Shown here piece by piece: positions 48,469-60,900 of a stretch of 64,000 nt of DNA. The first letter of the stretch is position 1. Each line of letters opens with the position of its first letter. The DNA comes from Amphimedon queenslandica. Lineage: Eukaryota; Porifera; Demospongiae; Haplosclerida; Niphatidae. The DNA lies in assembly GCF_000090795.2 (NCBI RefSeq), contig NW_003546297.1, positions 61,373 through 125,372 of the forward strand. Reading direction: 5' to 3'. The notes under the pieces are model-generated. The model was not told the origin of the DNA and ran no database searches. It was given only the letters and a program-made list of their open reading frames with translations. The position numbers and the translations under genes were made by a program.

Positions 48469-51400
48469 TTAAAGTTGAATAAGCTGTCTTAGCAACATAT
48501 CCTTTAGCAGTAATCTTAGTTTCTCGTCGTGACAGTTTTGAATGATAGTCTCGCCATCATTAAAGCATACACTAGCCTTTCCACCCAACTGTATGAGAGA
48601 GAGAGGAGGGGGAATACAAGTATTAGAGAAGATACTATTATAGGTTCACTAACAATTTGAACGATGTCTTGATTGTTCTTCTTGTCTAAAACAATATCTG
48701 TAATACCATGCTGTATAATCGTTGATAAATATAATATAATATTACATGATACAGGTCCTGTACTTCTTTCAGTGCCTCTATGAGCGACTGTGCATTGGTA
48801 TGTCCCCAGAGGTTCTTGGGTTTTGGGTGTGGCAGTGGGTGGAGCTTATTGTTGCCACTCCTTATCGTTAGCAGACCAGAGAGTGAGGTCGCCATTACTC
48901 CAGGATTAATTTCTTGAGGGAATATAGTACTGGCTAACTGGAGAGAGAGAGAAAAGGAAAAAAATGAGATATATACATGTACATGTATGTACATGTACAA
49001 ATACGGAATGCTTTTACATATAAAATGAAAGGTTTACAGTTGTGACATAAAAGCATAAGTTATATGGGCAATGGTGACCTTGACATTTTTAATTTTATGA
49101 AAAATTGGCCAAATTTTAATTTTAGCATTGCTGACTAGAAACTTTACTTTAGGACAATAAATTTGTAACTTGCATTGTAGATGCATGTATTCGGCCCTCA
49201 GCAATCTTACTTCAGAGGTCATTTCAATCTTCTTGTATTTCGATGCCAGCTCCACTTTAACGACCGACCCTCTTTTAACACCATAAAAGGGCATTTCCTA
49301 ATAAGGAAATTAAACTAAATGAAAAAGCGTCTCTCTCTCTCTCTCTCACTGGCTGGAGACAAGTTGTGTCCTTTTGAGTCTGAGCTGCCGACGGAAGATA
49401 ATCAGTAGGAGTGATAAGAACTTGAGGCTAAAACGTATGTCACAAATAATAAATAATTAATATTAATTAATATTAATATTAATAATGATTGACAGACCAG
49501 GCCAGGCCCACCTGTAGCTCCTTGAGGAGTTTGTTTGCGACAAAGAAATTCATACAAGGATCGATCGGGAAATAGAAAGCCTAAAAGAGAGATAAGAGTG
49601 TAGATAAGAGTTGGTTACAATAAAAGCTGCTGGTCTTCACTTTCATATTGAGAGGTTGGTATGGAGTCAGAGCATGAAGATAATCAAAACCTGGCTCTGT
49701 ATGAAATTAAAAAAAAACTTTAAAAGTTTGAGACATCAATTTTCATAGATAATAATAATAAGAAAAGTACCTTTTACAAAATTAAAGTTTTTTTTATTTT
49801 GCTATTACAATTAACTCCTGTCTCTCTCTCTCTCTCCTCACCAGTAAATATAACTGAGTTCTTTGAAGATGATCCCCATACTTCCATGAAATGTACAGCA
49901 TCCCCACACCTGAGGGAAGGATGGCCAGCAAAAACCACGCAAGGGGTCTGGTACACATTGCCCAGGTCCCCTAATAAGAATATAAAGGACATCGTTTTTT
50001 CAAAAAAAAACATGTACCATAAATGTTAGGGAAATGCTTTAAACGTCCGCTCTTAATGAACTGGAAAAAAAGATGCAAAATAAAACTAAAATAATAATTT
50101 TTTATAATTAATTTCTTAAATAATTTTAATTATTAATTAATTTTAATACTTCAGCGTGAGGGAAAGGATGCTCCGGCTGGTAGACTTTTGACTGTTTTGC
50201 TTCGCATAACCTTAAAATAAAAGCTCACTAGTAAGTTACTCCGCCCACAACCAAACCCACCACTCGGCGTATATATTAGCAAGTGACAGTGAGTTTTTTG
50301 CAACTGGCGATATCATGTAGACGGGGACACCGACCAGACCAGCGTTATCGAGAAATGTATGGAGACACTCCAATAAATCATAAACCACGCCCTATATCAA
50401 TTATAACCATCAATAATAACTAAAAAAATTACAAAATTTTTTATATAATTATCAACAATAACTAAACAAACTTTTAAAGTACATAATAATTTTTTTCTGT
50501 CTCTTACCGTAGGATAGCATGGTATAAGGACGTTCCCACCTCCCCTCAGTGTTGTTGCTATGAAACGAATACACTACAATCATTAGATGCTCCCCCTCCC
50601 TATTAACTAACCCATTTTAGTGCACAGTTCTCCTAGCATTGTGTCAGGGTTAGCTGACGGAGCGTTGGTGAGAGACGAGAGAATGAGCGCATCACAGGAT
50701 AAGAGGGACTGTCTCTCCATTGGACAGGGATGAGTCGTGAATGTGGAGGAAGAAGACACATAACCAATCTATAGTGTGAAGGGTCAGTATTGATGAATAA
50801 TGAGAGTACGTGTACATGTACAGTATATCTAATGTAATGAGTTCATGGATAAATAATGAGAGAAATCTAATGAGAAGAATACATTGGAGAGAGGGGAGGA
50901 GAGAAGAAAGAAGGGAGAGGAAAAAAAGAGTAATAATTGATCACCTTTGAATATTTAGTCTCCATTAACCAGTTGCAGCTCCCAAGGCAATACCCCGAAC
51001 TAAGAGCAGTCGCTTGTACTGAACCAAAGAGATCCTACAATCATCAAAACTATTAATAAATAAGCTCATTGACAATGCATTTAACCAGTTTTTGTCCGTA
51101 GCTGATTCCTTGAACAATAGAAATAGCTGATGTGATGTCATCCGACCTATAATGACATTTAATTAATGGGTGTGGTATATTTGTATAGTACAAAAATGCA
51201 AAATAATATAACTTGCTTATAAAAAGATTTCCAAGAGTTAACATCAGTTAGGGTTTTAACGGCACACTCGGGCAACGATCTAAAAATGTCACATGATCAT
51301 CATATGTCGATTGAGAGCTTACTGTAGTATTGATTCATCTCTCCAATTCTTTGATGGTGTAGGCAAGCGATACAGAAATTCACATAATTCCTCCATTAAC

Positions 51401-53474
51401 TGCCTAGAGTGTAGTATACAGCTGTTTTTAAAAAAAATGCCAAAATTCTTAAAAGTACTCTGTACTATAGCCCATGCTTTTTTCCAAAAAATGGCTCCAA
51501 AATCACGCCAAATTTTTATTACATTTTCTGATGCATATAGATGTCCTTATGCTGTGTAGAAAGTTTGAGCTGATTCCGACTTCAATTTTTCAAGTTACAG
51601 CCATTTTAAGAAAATGCCAAAATTCTGAAAAGTACCCTGTACTATAGCCCATGCTTTTTTCCAAAAAATGGCTCCAAAATCACCCCAAATTTTTATTACA
51701 TTTTCTGATACATATTGATGTCCTTATGTTGTGTAGAAAGTTTGAGCTGATTCCGACTTCAATTTTTCAAGTTATGGCCATTTTAAGAAAATGCCAAAAT
51801 TCTGAAAAGTACCCTGTACTATAGCCCATGCTTTTTTCCAAAAAATGGCTCCGAAATCACGCCAAATTTTTATTACATTTTCTGATGCATATTGATGTCC
51901 TTATGCTGTCTAGAAAGTTTGAGCTGATTCCGGCTTCAATTTTTCAAGTTACAGCCATTTTAAGAAAATGCCAAAATTCTTAAAAGTACCCTGTACTATA
52001 GCCCATGCTTTTTTCCAAAAAATGGCTCCGAAATCACCCCCAATTTTTATTGTATTTTCTGATACATATTGATGTTCTTATGCTGAGTAGAAAGTTTGAG
52101 CTGATTCCAACTTCAATTTTTCAAGTTACGGCCATTTTAAGAAAATGTGAAAATTCTGAAAAATACCCTGTACTATAGCCCATGCTTTTTTCCAAAAAAT
52201 GGCTCCAAAATCACCCCTAATTTTTATTGTATTTTCTGATACATATTGATGTTCTTATGCTGTGTAGAAAGTTTGAGTTGATTCCAACTTCAATTTTTCA
52301 AGTTACGGCCATTTTAAGAAAATGTGAAAATTCTGAAAAATACCCTGTACTATAGCCCATGCTTTTTTCCAAAAAATGGCTCCAAAATCACCCCTAATTT
52401 TTATTGTATTTTCTGATACATATTGATGTTCTTATGCTGTGTAGAAAGTTTGAGTTGATTCCAGCTTCAATTTTTGAAGTTACACCTGTTTTAACAAGTA
52501 AATTTTGAAAAAGCATGGACTATTATACAGCCCATAATAATACAAGGGCCTTTAGAGCAACTTTAACAAGCATATACATGTAAGTGTTAATAGTACCTTC
52601 CCAATTGTTTGGTTGGCTCTGTAGCATAAACTTTACCAGAAAAACCAAACTAGAGATAGAAAAAGAAAAAAAAAGAGAGAAAGAGGGGGGGGGGAGAGGG
52701 AACATTTTATAGAGAAAATAAACTAAAGGAAGGAATGAAATAAAAAGAGACATACATGTACATGCACACATACATGTATAGTACATGTACTGTAAAGAAA
52801 TAAATTCTTATTATGTTTAGTACCTCAAAAAGATAAGGGAGTGAAAGAAAGGAGAAACAGTTTGAAATCAAGAGCACGTCGACCATTGAGAAATCGACCA
52901 ACTTTGTCTACAATATAATCATAACGTATGTGATTTCGATACTCATACACTCATTCTCATACAGAAGGAATGAGAATGAGAAACTGAGAATGAGACATGC
53001 ATATACCTCAGGAATCCGAACGAGTGGAAGAGAGTCAATAAGAATACGACCAATTATCTCACGAAACTATAAAATAATTATGTAAAAATAATTATATAAG
53101 TGTAAAATTTGATGCTCAATTGCTCGTAAAATAATTACATATTATTACAATTAATGATTAATTAACTTACGATGTTATTTTCGGACTGTTCATTGCTAGT
53201 GAAATTATTTAACTCACAAAAGGGAGTTGAAGATAGCCTTTCACTGTAAAAAAATTAATAAAACAGAGGTGTGGACTAGCTGCTTCCCTTCTTACCTGTA
53301 AACCAATGGTAAAGGGAAAAAGTTGAGTAATTCAAAAAGATCCAATGTGCAGTCCAGCATAATGGTGACACCTTCCACTCGTATGACATAACAAGGCTGC
53401 CATGGCCTACTACCTAGACAATACTTTGGAAAGAAACCAAGTAAAATGTAAAGCAAGAAACTTACCAGCTCCAT
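48469..53474 (-). CDS. INTS9: Integrator complex subunit 9
   Basis: Twenty-three minus-strand exons give 637 residues (human 658): 53474-53466, 53423-53296, 53243-53171, 53066-53007, 52907-52824, 52649-52597, 51403-51323, 51279-51217, 51146-51086, 51034-50945, 50768-50612, 50557-50508, 50391-50261, 50210-50150, 50060-50018, 49970-49842, 49696-49641, 49580-49512, 49427-49350, 49297-49211, 48937-48764, 48710-48654, 48588-48469. INTS9 is the catalytically inactive metallo-beta-lactamase/beta-CASP partner of the endonuclease INTS11 in Integrator, which processes snRNA 3' ends and attenuates transcription. Diagnostic blocks: [58 protein letters not shown] and NSVIFT. The metal-binding HxHxDH motif of active relatives is absent, as expected. 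Exon 8 appears to use a GC donor. Intron 6 carries a 1.1-kb satellite B array. The junction between exons 21 and 22 and the use of the donor ending exon 21's upstream neighbour at 48764 were chosen by homology. Confidence 0.93.
51420..52545 (+). repeat. Satellite family B array (177-bp period) in INTS9 intron 6
   Basis: Six tandem units. The AAGTTTGAGC landmark starts at 51561, 51738, 51915, 52092, 52269 and 52446, an exact 177-bp period. Units share CCTGTACTATAGCCCATGC and CAAGTTACGGCCATTTTAAG. Much more regular than the related array in UBR5. Confidence 0.92.
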
Positions 53475-53862
53475 GACACGTGAAACCACGCCTACCCATA
53501 ATTTATATCACTTTGGCCATTATAATTATTTTGCAGCCATAATGTTTTATTTAATCAACTATTATAGTTTTGCAAATTGGGTAGTGAAGCTAGACAGTTA
53601 TTAGTGCAGAGCCCAAGATCAAAAAGATTGATAATATAGGTCCCAAAATTTTTTATCATGCATGCATATGTCCACTGCCAATTCACACTATGCTCTTACA
53701 TGTACAGTTTTAGCAATGCATACTTTTAAGGAAAATATACTATAGCATGTTGTGTCCCATAAGAGTTACACCATGCCTCATTCAATTTCAAGTGATAATC
53801 TGCCAATCTTATAAATAGGGTTAACTGATCATTAAGTAGTATAGCACTCGATAACTATAGTG
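53475..53862. promoter_or_regulatory. Divergent promoter region of INTS9 and the beta-helix membrane protein
   Basis: A 388-bp spacer between two start codons on opposite strands. A TATA box, TATAAATA, at 53810-53817 lies 46 bp before the plus-strand ATG. Nothing comparable is seen at the INTS9 end. Confidence 0.5.
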
Positions 53863-56800
53863 ATGGACATGCTTTTGCATTATCAATGTTGGTTGTTCCT
53901 GCTCTGTTTAACAGGCATTGCTACATGCACTGAGATCATACATGTTAAACCAAGCACAAGGAATAATGCAAGCCTGCATGGATCCCTCCATTATTACTTG
54001 TGTGGTGAAGGATATGGCAATCTATCATCAAGTGTCATCCTATTTCTTGATTCACATGGTGAGCACATACTGAGCAGTGATGTTTCATGCATGATTAGCT
54101 CATTTACTAATTTCATACTCTCCAGCGACAGTGCATCAAGATCAGCTCAAATTATCTGCAGTAAGGATGGTAATCATGGTGGCGGTGGCCTAGGTTTTTA
54201 TAATATAACAAGTTTGAACATTTCTCGGCTTACATTTCATCACTGTGGAGGAAATATTGGCTCCCTCGTAGCCTCTATCAATACCTCAAGGATCTATTTT
54301 GGACAAGAAACAAGTGCAGTATTGGCAATCATAGGTAGCACTAATGTCAGGGTGAGTGGTATCACAATAAAAGGTCATTACTGCGGTTATGGGATGATAA
54401 TAAGTGACTCTAGAATGGTGTACATTGAAACCGTTACTATAAATTACAGCAGCAACGATAACCTCTGCATTTACAGGGACAATAAAGCAGTTTGCATTAC
54501 CAGTGGTCTGCTAATTTACTATTACAGCTCAAGTCAATGGAATTCCACTCAGATTAATGTCAAGACTCTATGGATCAAATGTAATGTCAATTGGTACCAT
54601 CGTGTAGATGTACAGAAGTTCTTTCAGCACAGTAGAACAAGGGTCCCCATTTATAACATAAGCTCAAGTGGACTGACTATTCTTCTAGGAGATGTGAATT
54701 TTAATCATACATCACAAATACTGTTCTATGACTTGCATTTGATACATAACACGATGGGTGGAGGTGCTTTATTGCTGTATGAGATGCGAAGATTTTTGGG
54801 ACCTCTCATTCATTTTGATACTTTCATACTCTCTCAAAATGATGCGACAACAAATGGAGGGGGTCTGACTGTGTATTCTGTAGTTGTAGCACCTGTTTCT
54901 GTCAAACTCAAACCAGATCAAGTAAGCAAATGCATTATATGTCTCAACAATGGTTCAATAATGGCTCAAAATGCTGCTGGGTATGGAGGTGGAGCATATA
55001 TAGCTATTGGGATGAATAAAGACTTTTGGGTACCACCAATTGTTCTGGACACAGTAGAATTTCTAAATAATGTAGCTTCCTATGGTGCTTTTGGTTTATA
55101 CGTACACAGTTTTCTTTTGGAGTATAATAAAAGAAGCAAGGTTACTGAACAAGCTGATTTCACCATTACATTAAAGGACTCCTTTGTCACAAACAATGGC
55201 ATACCCACAACTGGCAGAAAATTAATATATTTCTCTAAAATACCTGCAATACAGTTTGTCAACATAAAACTTGGCATAATTGTAGGTTTTACTTCTTTCA
55301 TATACAATATGGGTTCAGCCATCTCAGCCTACTCTTCAAATGTTGGATTGCTTGGGTACATCTTGTTTCAAAAGAACAGAGCTCTGCACGGTGCAGCTCT
55401 GAATCTCCAGTCAAATTCATTAGTGGTGTTTCACTCTCTGGCAATAGTAAAGTTTATAGAAAACACAGCATACTCATATGGAGGAGCCATATACTCTGAA
55501 AATGAATACTGTCCAGTTTATTTCCTTGAAAAAACCGGCCGAGAACTCTTTTTCATTGAAAACGCTGCATATCTTGAAGGAGATGCAATCTATTTTAAAG
55601 GAATAAGTAAAAAATGTAAGAACACAATCAATTCGCATATTTTAAAATATAGTCCAAAAGATTATGCAATGAATCAAAATGTGTCTTCGCCTCCTGTTAA
55701 ATTGGAGTTTTGCAATGAACCAAATAAAACTGAGTATCGCCTTACTGGAGTGTATCCAGGGAAACTGATACAAATAAACATTTCTGCTTTAGACAGCAAT
55801 GGAAAACAAGTCTATTCTCCTGTGGCAGTAACTATTTCTAATGACAAGTCATTAGACAAGTCAGAACAATGGACAGTGCCTTCAGAACAAAGAGTCCAAT
55901 TGCTTGGCAGTAAAGACTGTACAATGTTGAACTTGACCATTTTTTATACACTAGGTATGCAGCATTCAGCAACTACCTACGCGCATGTAGCAATTTTGGG
56001 GCAATTGCCATTTTTGAGCATCAGTTTCAATGTGAATGATTGTCCTTTGGGATTTGAACTGAAACTCGATGGATGCAAATGTCACTCTTTCCTTTTGGAA
56101 AACAACATAACAAACGAGTGTGATATCAACACCTTTCAAATAGGAATCAAAGCAAACGCATGGCTAGGACCAGTGTATTACAACAATAATACTGACAGAC
56201 TAGAGCATTCATCATCAGGGGCCAATATCAAGAAAGTGCTAGGCTATTCTCCTACTTGTCCATCTGGCTATTGTGTGAATGGGATTTCAAGAGCCAATGT
56301 CAAGGATTGGGATGAGATGTGTCATGGTCACAGAACAGGAGTCCTTTGTGGTGAGTGTCTTGAGGGCTATAGCGTAGCATGGGGAACAACAGAGTGCCTT
56401 AAGTGCAGGTATTTTCATATTTGGACCATTGTTGGTGTCATTGTAATATCATTATTGACCATCCTCGTGCTGTTCCTAACTCGACTCACTATTGCCAACG
56501 AAACCCTTGGAACCATCATTTTCTATGCAAACATACAAGCCACTTTCTTATATCATAAGTTGGATAAAAAACCATTGTACATCAAGGTGTTTGCATTCTT
56601 TTTCTCATGTTTAAATGATACTCTTAGTCTTCCGACTTGCCTCTCAAGTCACATGACATCGGTCACTAAAAGTGGATCCTTCTTTGCATTCCCAGTGTTT
56701 CTTCTGCTCATTGTTGCTGGTCTAGTCATCAGTAGCTATCACTCCACAAAAATTGCAAACTTTATTGCCCATTCCTCAATACAGGTGGTGGCCACGCTGC

Positions 56801-57591
56801 TGTACCTCTCATTTGCCAAGTTGCTCCTCACCGTCATCAACATACTAACTCCAGTCACCATACACACACCAGAGAGGGACTTTACAGTCTGGTACATTGA
56901 TGGAAGCATTCCTTATGGACAGGACCCTGGACACATTGCTCTGACAGTCATAGCACTGTTCACACTGATCTTCATACTCTTCCCTTTCCTCTTGTTCACG
57001 ACTTTTGGTTCCCTTCTCCTCTCCATTCGATACTTGAGACCATATTCAATATACATACGGCCATTTGTTGATTCATATCAAGGACCTTATCGCAATCGCT
57101 ACAAATTCTGGTTCGGATTAAGACTCTGGTTACTGTTATACATTTATATTTGTTACACATTTCTACGAGGGCACAAGCCCCTAGTGATGCTTTCAGCTCA
57201 AATGATCCCCCTTCTTCTATTCACAGTGGCACAATCATACATTAAGCCGTATCACAGCAAAGTCACCAATATAGTCGATCTGTTCGTTTTGTACAACATA
57301 TTGATCTGCTATTTAGTTATGATTTATTACTACCGAGCAACAGGCGAGAAGGATGCTGCTGAAACATACGTATTCATCTTGGCTGGCCCAATCGTGGTTC
57401 TCTTCTTTTATTTAGTGGCTTATCATCTCTTGAAGAGATTCCAGATTAATAGCAGGCTTAGCAAGTTCGTTTGCTGGGTAAAAATGAGAAACATGCTAAA
57501 TGTATTGCCAAAGAACAGAATGGAGTACGAAGAGATACCTGGAGATGAAAATACAAGACTGAGGGAGCCACTTCTTGAAAATAGCAAATAA
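53863..57591 (+). CDS. Beta-helix ectodomain, cysteine-rich, multi-pass membrane protein of unknown family
   Basis: One exon, 1242 residues from the ATG at 53863. A signal peptide (WLFLLCLTGIATC) is followed by about 700 residues rich in N-glycosylation sites with Gly-Gly-rich repeats (NNGGGLTVYS, GYGGGAYIAI, YSYGGAIYSE) that resemble right-handed parallel beta-helix coils. A cysteine-rich segment at about 725-850 (CPLGFELKLDGCKCHSF, GVLCGECLEGYSV, CLKC) leads into eight or nine hydrophobic segments from about 855 to 1195, and a short polar tail ends ENTRLREPLLENSK. The layout is that of a cell-surface receptor or channel-like protein. I do not recognise the family and assign no function. Lack of introns sets it apart from the neighbouring housekeeping genes and suggests a retroposed, expanded family. 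Confidence 0.88.
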   Translation: MDMLLHYQCWLFLLCLTGIATCTEIIHVKPSTRNNASLHGSLHYYLCGEGYGNLSSSVILFLDSHGEHILSSDVSCMISSFTNFILSSDSASRSAQIICSKDGNHGGGGLGFYNITSLNISRLTFHHCGGNIGSLVASINTSRIYFGQETSAVLAIIGSTNVRVSGITIKGHYCGYGMIISDSRMVYIETVTINYSSNDNLCIYRDNKAVCITSGLLIYYYSSSQWNSTQINVKTLWIKCNVNWYHRVDVQKFFQHSRTRVPIYNISSSGLTILLGDVNFNHTSQILFYDLHLIHNTMGGGALLLYEMRRFLGPLIHFDTFILSQNDATTNGGGLTVYSVVVAPVSVKLKPDQVSKCIICLNNGSIMAQNAAGYGGGAYIAIGMNKDFWVPPIVLDTVEFLNNVASYGAFGLYVHSFLLEYNKRSKVTEQADFTITLKDSFVTNNGIPTTGRKLIYFSKIPAIQFVNIKLGIIVGFTSFIYNMGSAISAYSSNVGLLGYILFQKNRALHGAALNLQSNSLVVFHSLAIVKFIENTAYSYGGAIYSENEYCPVYFLEKTGRELFFIENAAYLEGDAIYFKGISKKCKNTINSHILKYSPKDYAMNQNVSSPPVKLEFCNEPNKTEYRLTGVYPGKLIQINISALDSNGKQVYSPVAVTISNDKSLDKSEQWTVPSEQRVQLLGSKDCTMLNLTIFYTLGMQHSATTYAHVAILGQLPFLSISFNVNDCPLGFELKLDGCKCHSFLLENNITNECDINTFQIGIKANAWLGPVYYNNNTDRLEHSSSGANIKKVLGYSPTCPSGYCVNGISRANVKDWDEMCHGHRTGVLCGECLEGYSVAWGTTECLKCRYFHIWTIVGVIVISLLTILVLFLTRLTIANETLGTIIFYANIQATFLYHKLDKKPLYIKVFAFFFSCLNDTLSLPTCLSSHMTSVTKSGSFFAFPVFLLLIVAGLVISSYHSTKIANFIAHSSIQVVATLLYLSFAKLLLTVINILTPVTIHTPERDFTVWYIDGSIPYGQDPGHIALTVIALFTLIFILFPFLLFTTFGSLLLSIRYLRPYSIYIRPFVDSYQGPYRNRYKFWFGLRLWLLLYIYICYTFLRGHKPLVMLSAQMIPLLLFTVAQSYIKPYHSKVTNIVDLFVLYNILICYLVMIYYYRATGEKDAAETYVFILAGPIVVLFFYLVAYHLLKRFQINSRLSKFVCWVKMRNMLNVLPKNRMEYEEIPGDENTRLREPLLENSK

Positions 57592-57972
57592 TTATTTGCT
57601 ATTGTTCTGAACTTCTGATACATTGTACATACGTGTACACGTAATGTTCTTACTATAATAAATACTTACAAATTATTTTGCATACATAATAATTATTTGT
57701 TGTAACTATTCGTCCAGTTGATGCAATATACAGTAGTACACAGAACAGGCCAGTGTGGATATAAGATCGTCAATAATAATTTAAAATGGAGGATGTAATA
57801 ATAGTACAGTCAATCAACAAGAGAAATTAATAATAATTGACAATGATAATCAATAATAATTAACAATAGGTAATGTAATTAAAATATAAGTACAAGTATA
57901 CGACAGTTTATAGCTGACTAAATTATCGATCATCATTAATTATTATTAATTATTATTATCGTTAAACAATAC
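57592..57972. other. Convergent intergenic DNA
   Basis: 3' regions of the beta-helix gene (plus) and STAM (minus). AATAAA at 57657-57662, 66 bp after the plus-strand stop, is a likely polyadenylation signal. The rest is ATT/AAT-rich. Confidence 0.55.
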
Positions 57973-60900
57973 TTAGAGCAAAGGTTGTGCTTGTGGTGAA
58001 TTCATCCAAAGAGTGTTAGGAGCGGCTGTTGGGGCCCCGCCCCCTCCTACCATCTGGTGATGAAACATTGGAGGACTCCTAACAATAACAATAACAATAA
58101 TAATAATAAATATTAATTAATTTTAATGTTGCATTACCTGTTTGGTGGGTGTGATCTCATATTAGGTGATAGATGATGTGGGGGAACCTCATGAGTAGGC
58201 GGAGCATAAGCTCCTCCTCCTCCTTGAAGCTGTTGTTGATCATAGCCATTAAACTGATAATTAGTGGGTGGGGCCTGATGACTAGGAGGCGGACCCTGGT
58301 GCTGCAATGATGGTAGATAGGAACTGAAAGAGGGCGGGGCAACATCATTAGTGGGTGGGGCATAGGCCCCAGTTTGAGTGGGTGGATGATATCCGGTTCC
58401 ATACGGAGGGTTATACCCACCCCCTCCTACATTAAAGGACCCGTGGTAGGTACCCGTCACGTCTGGAGGGGGCGGAGCATAATAATCCTCCGTCTCTCCT
58501 GTATTGTACTGATAGGGTGGGGGCTGGGCCTCAGGGGGTGTGGCTTTGTGTAATAGGCGAGGCTTCTCTTGCAATAATCTATTGAATATGTACAATGTAG
58601 TTAAGAATTAATTAATTCTATTATTACCGTCTGTAAGTGGATAGAGCTTGTTGAAGTTTTTCACTGACTTCATTCATATCCATTAGTTGTCTGAAGTAGG
58701 AGAGAAAATGTTTATGATACACAACAGCTAGTACATGTACACTTACTTGTCATATCCTTCAATGTTACTCTCGGCAATTGGTTTCATAGACTTACATTCA
58801 GCTACAATACAATTTACAAATAAATTATTATTTATAATTTCATTACCTTCTAATTCGTTTAGAGTTTTAAGTTCTTCTGGGTTCTCACTGCTGATGTCGG
58901 CATTCTTGAGCATGTCCAGCAACAGATCCACTTGAGTCTCGTTCACTTCAGTCACTTTAGCTTTTGCTCCTCTCCCTGACCCTGCCCCTTCTGTCACACC
59001 TCCATTATTAGTATTATTATTATTATTACCAGTAGCTTTCTGTTCGCCCCGAACTAATACAATAATAAAATAGACAGTAAAATATGAAAATAAACTTTTA
59101 ATCATACAAATACCCCTCACTAAAATTATACACATGTAGTATAGTAATACAGAGAATTAAAGCAGGCTATAGGCAGCTATACAATGTTAAGTACATGTAC
59201 TGTACCTGGTTCGGGCGAGGCGCTGAGATCAGGTGATACGAAATTAGCCGGAAACAGGCCAGTACCTAATTGTGTCTTCCCTTTCCACCAGTTCTCGTCA
59301 CTGTGTGTAACAACAAGACAACAACAAATGAACAGATGCTGTTTACCAGCTGAAGGAATTCAATACATAACTAATGATATACTGTACACGGGAATTGAAC
59401 CTCAACTTTCTTTGTAAAAGGATATCAATATGTATCAGAAAATGTAATAAAAATTGGGGGTAATTTTGGGGTCATTTTTCGAAAAGACTATCATAGGCTA
59501 TATAGTCAGCCCATGGTTTTTCGAAATTTTTCTAGCTCTCGAAAATGCTCATAACTCCAGAATTGTATTTATAAGCATTGGCTCAATGTATTATTACATG
59601 TAATTAAATTTACCTGTTATCTATAACATTGATGACCTCTCCAGCTTTAAAGGACAACTCATTATCTTCGACGGCCTCAAAATCATAAATTGCCCTCACA
59701 TTAAAACTGGTCAGATTGGCGGAGGAAGACTAGGAGGACAAAATCAAGCACAAAATAAAATAAAAAGGCGGTAAATGTGTTCAACATACAGCTGGTAGTG
59801 GATGGTGTGTTGGAGGCGAGTCAGAGAAGGTTGGATACATTGAAGGACTTGATTTAGACTGAGCCTCTTCAAGTGATAATCTTATAGCTAACAATAAAGA
59901 AACATATCAAATACAGTACATTACCGCATGTACATGTACACTGTACATATTAATATAATGGTAGGGAATTTATATTGGCAGATTGAAGAAAAGCGTCAGC
60001 ATAAAATCCACCATTTTTTTCAATCGGACATGCTCAATGACACATGGCTGCAAAAAATTGCCAATGATTGTTTGTATATGTACATGTACATGTATATGTA
60101 CATGTAAATCTAGTTTTCTTGAAGAATCGCCAAAATAAACAAATCTTTGTACATATAAATGTACATGTACATGTACATAAACTATAAAGAAGCTGTATAT
60201 GTACGCATTTGAATCTTTATTTGGCCCAAAGCCAAACTTATAATTGTAAATACGATATATTTAATTTTGTGAGTGAACTTTGTACCTTTTTGCAAATCAT
60301 CATCTTCTCTTGTTCTCTGAGGAGGCGACACAGAGCTGTACATCTTGAAAAGAAGTACAATAATAATTATGAAATCACAATAAGAGTGTGTTATGAAAAT
60401 AACAATATTAACATACATTGTATCTAATGTACATGTAATGCATTGAGACTTACCGAAGGTGCACCGAATCCAGCAGTACTAGAAGTTGGTTGATTGCCCT
60501 GTAATACAATGAGACCATCACGTATTAACTGCTCTATGAAGCTATTGAAACCACTGTAGAGAGAAATAAAAAGTACATACATGTATATGGGCACTGTGAC
60601 AATGAGAACAATGGGACAAAGGAGAGAAAAAATATCAGACCTCATTTGAGAGTTTCCCTTATAATCAGCCGCCCAAGTTGCTAACAGCGTCTTTAACCTA
60701 TGGACTGACCTTTGATCTACTGTACGCTATGAATGACATTAAATAACGTAACGTAAGATAACATTATAAAATGAAATTAACTCTCCCCATCCCTCTGTTA
60801 CTCACTGATGTTAGAATGTCCTTCACTTGCGAATGAAATGAAGGTTTGGAGAGTTCCAATTCGAAATCCTTACCACAATTACTAACACACGCCTCTAGCA

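Noticed and set aside
58157-58420. 87-residue ORF overlapping the STAM tail
   Set aside because: Alternate frame of the proline-rich STAM exon 14.
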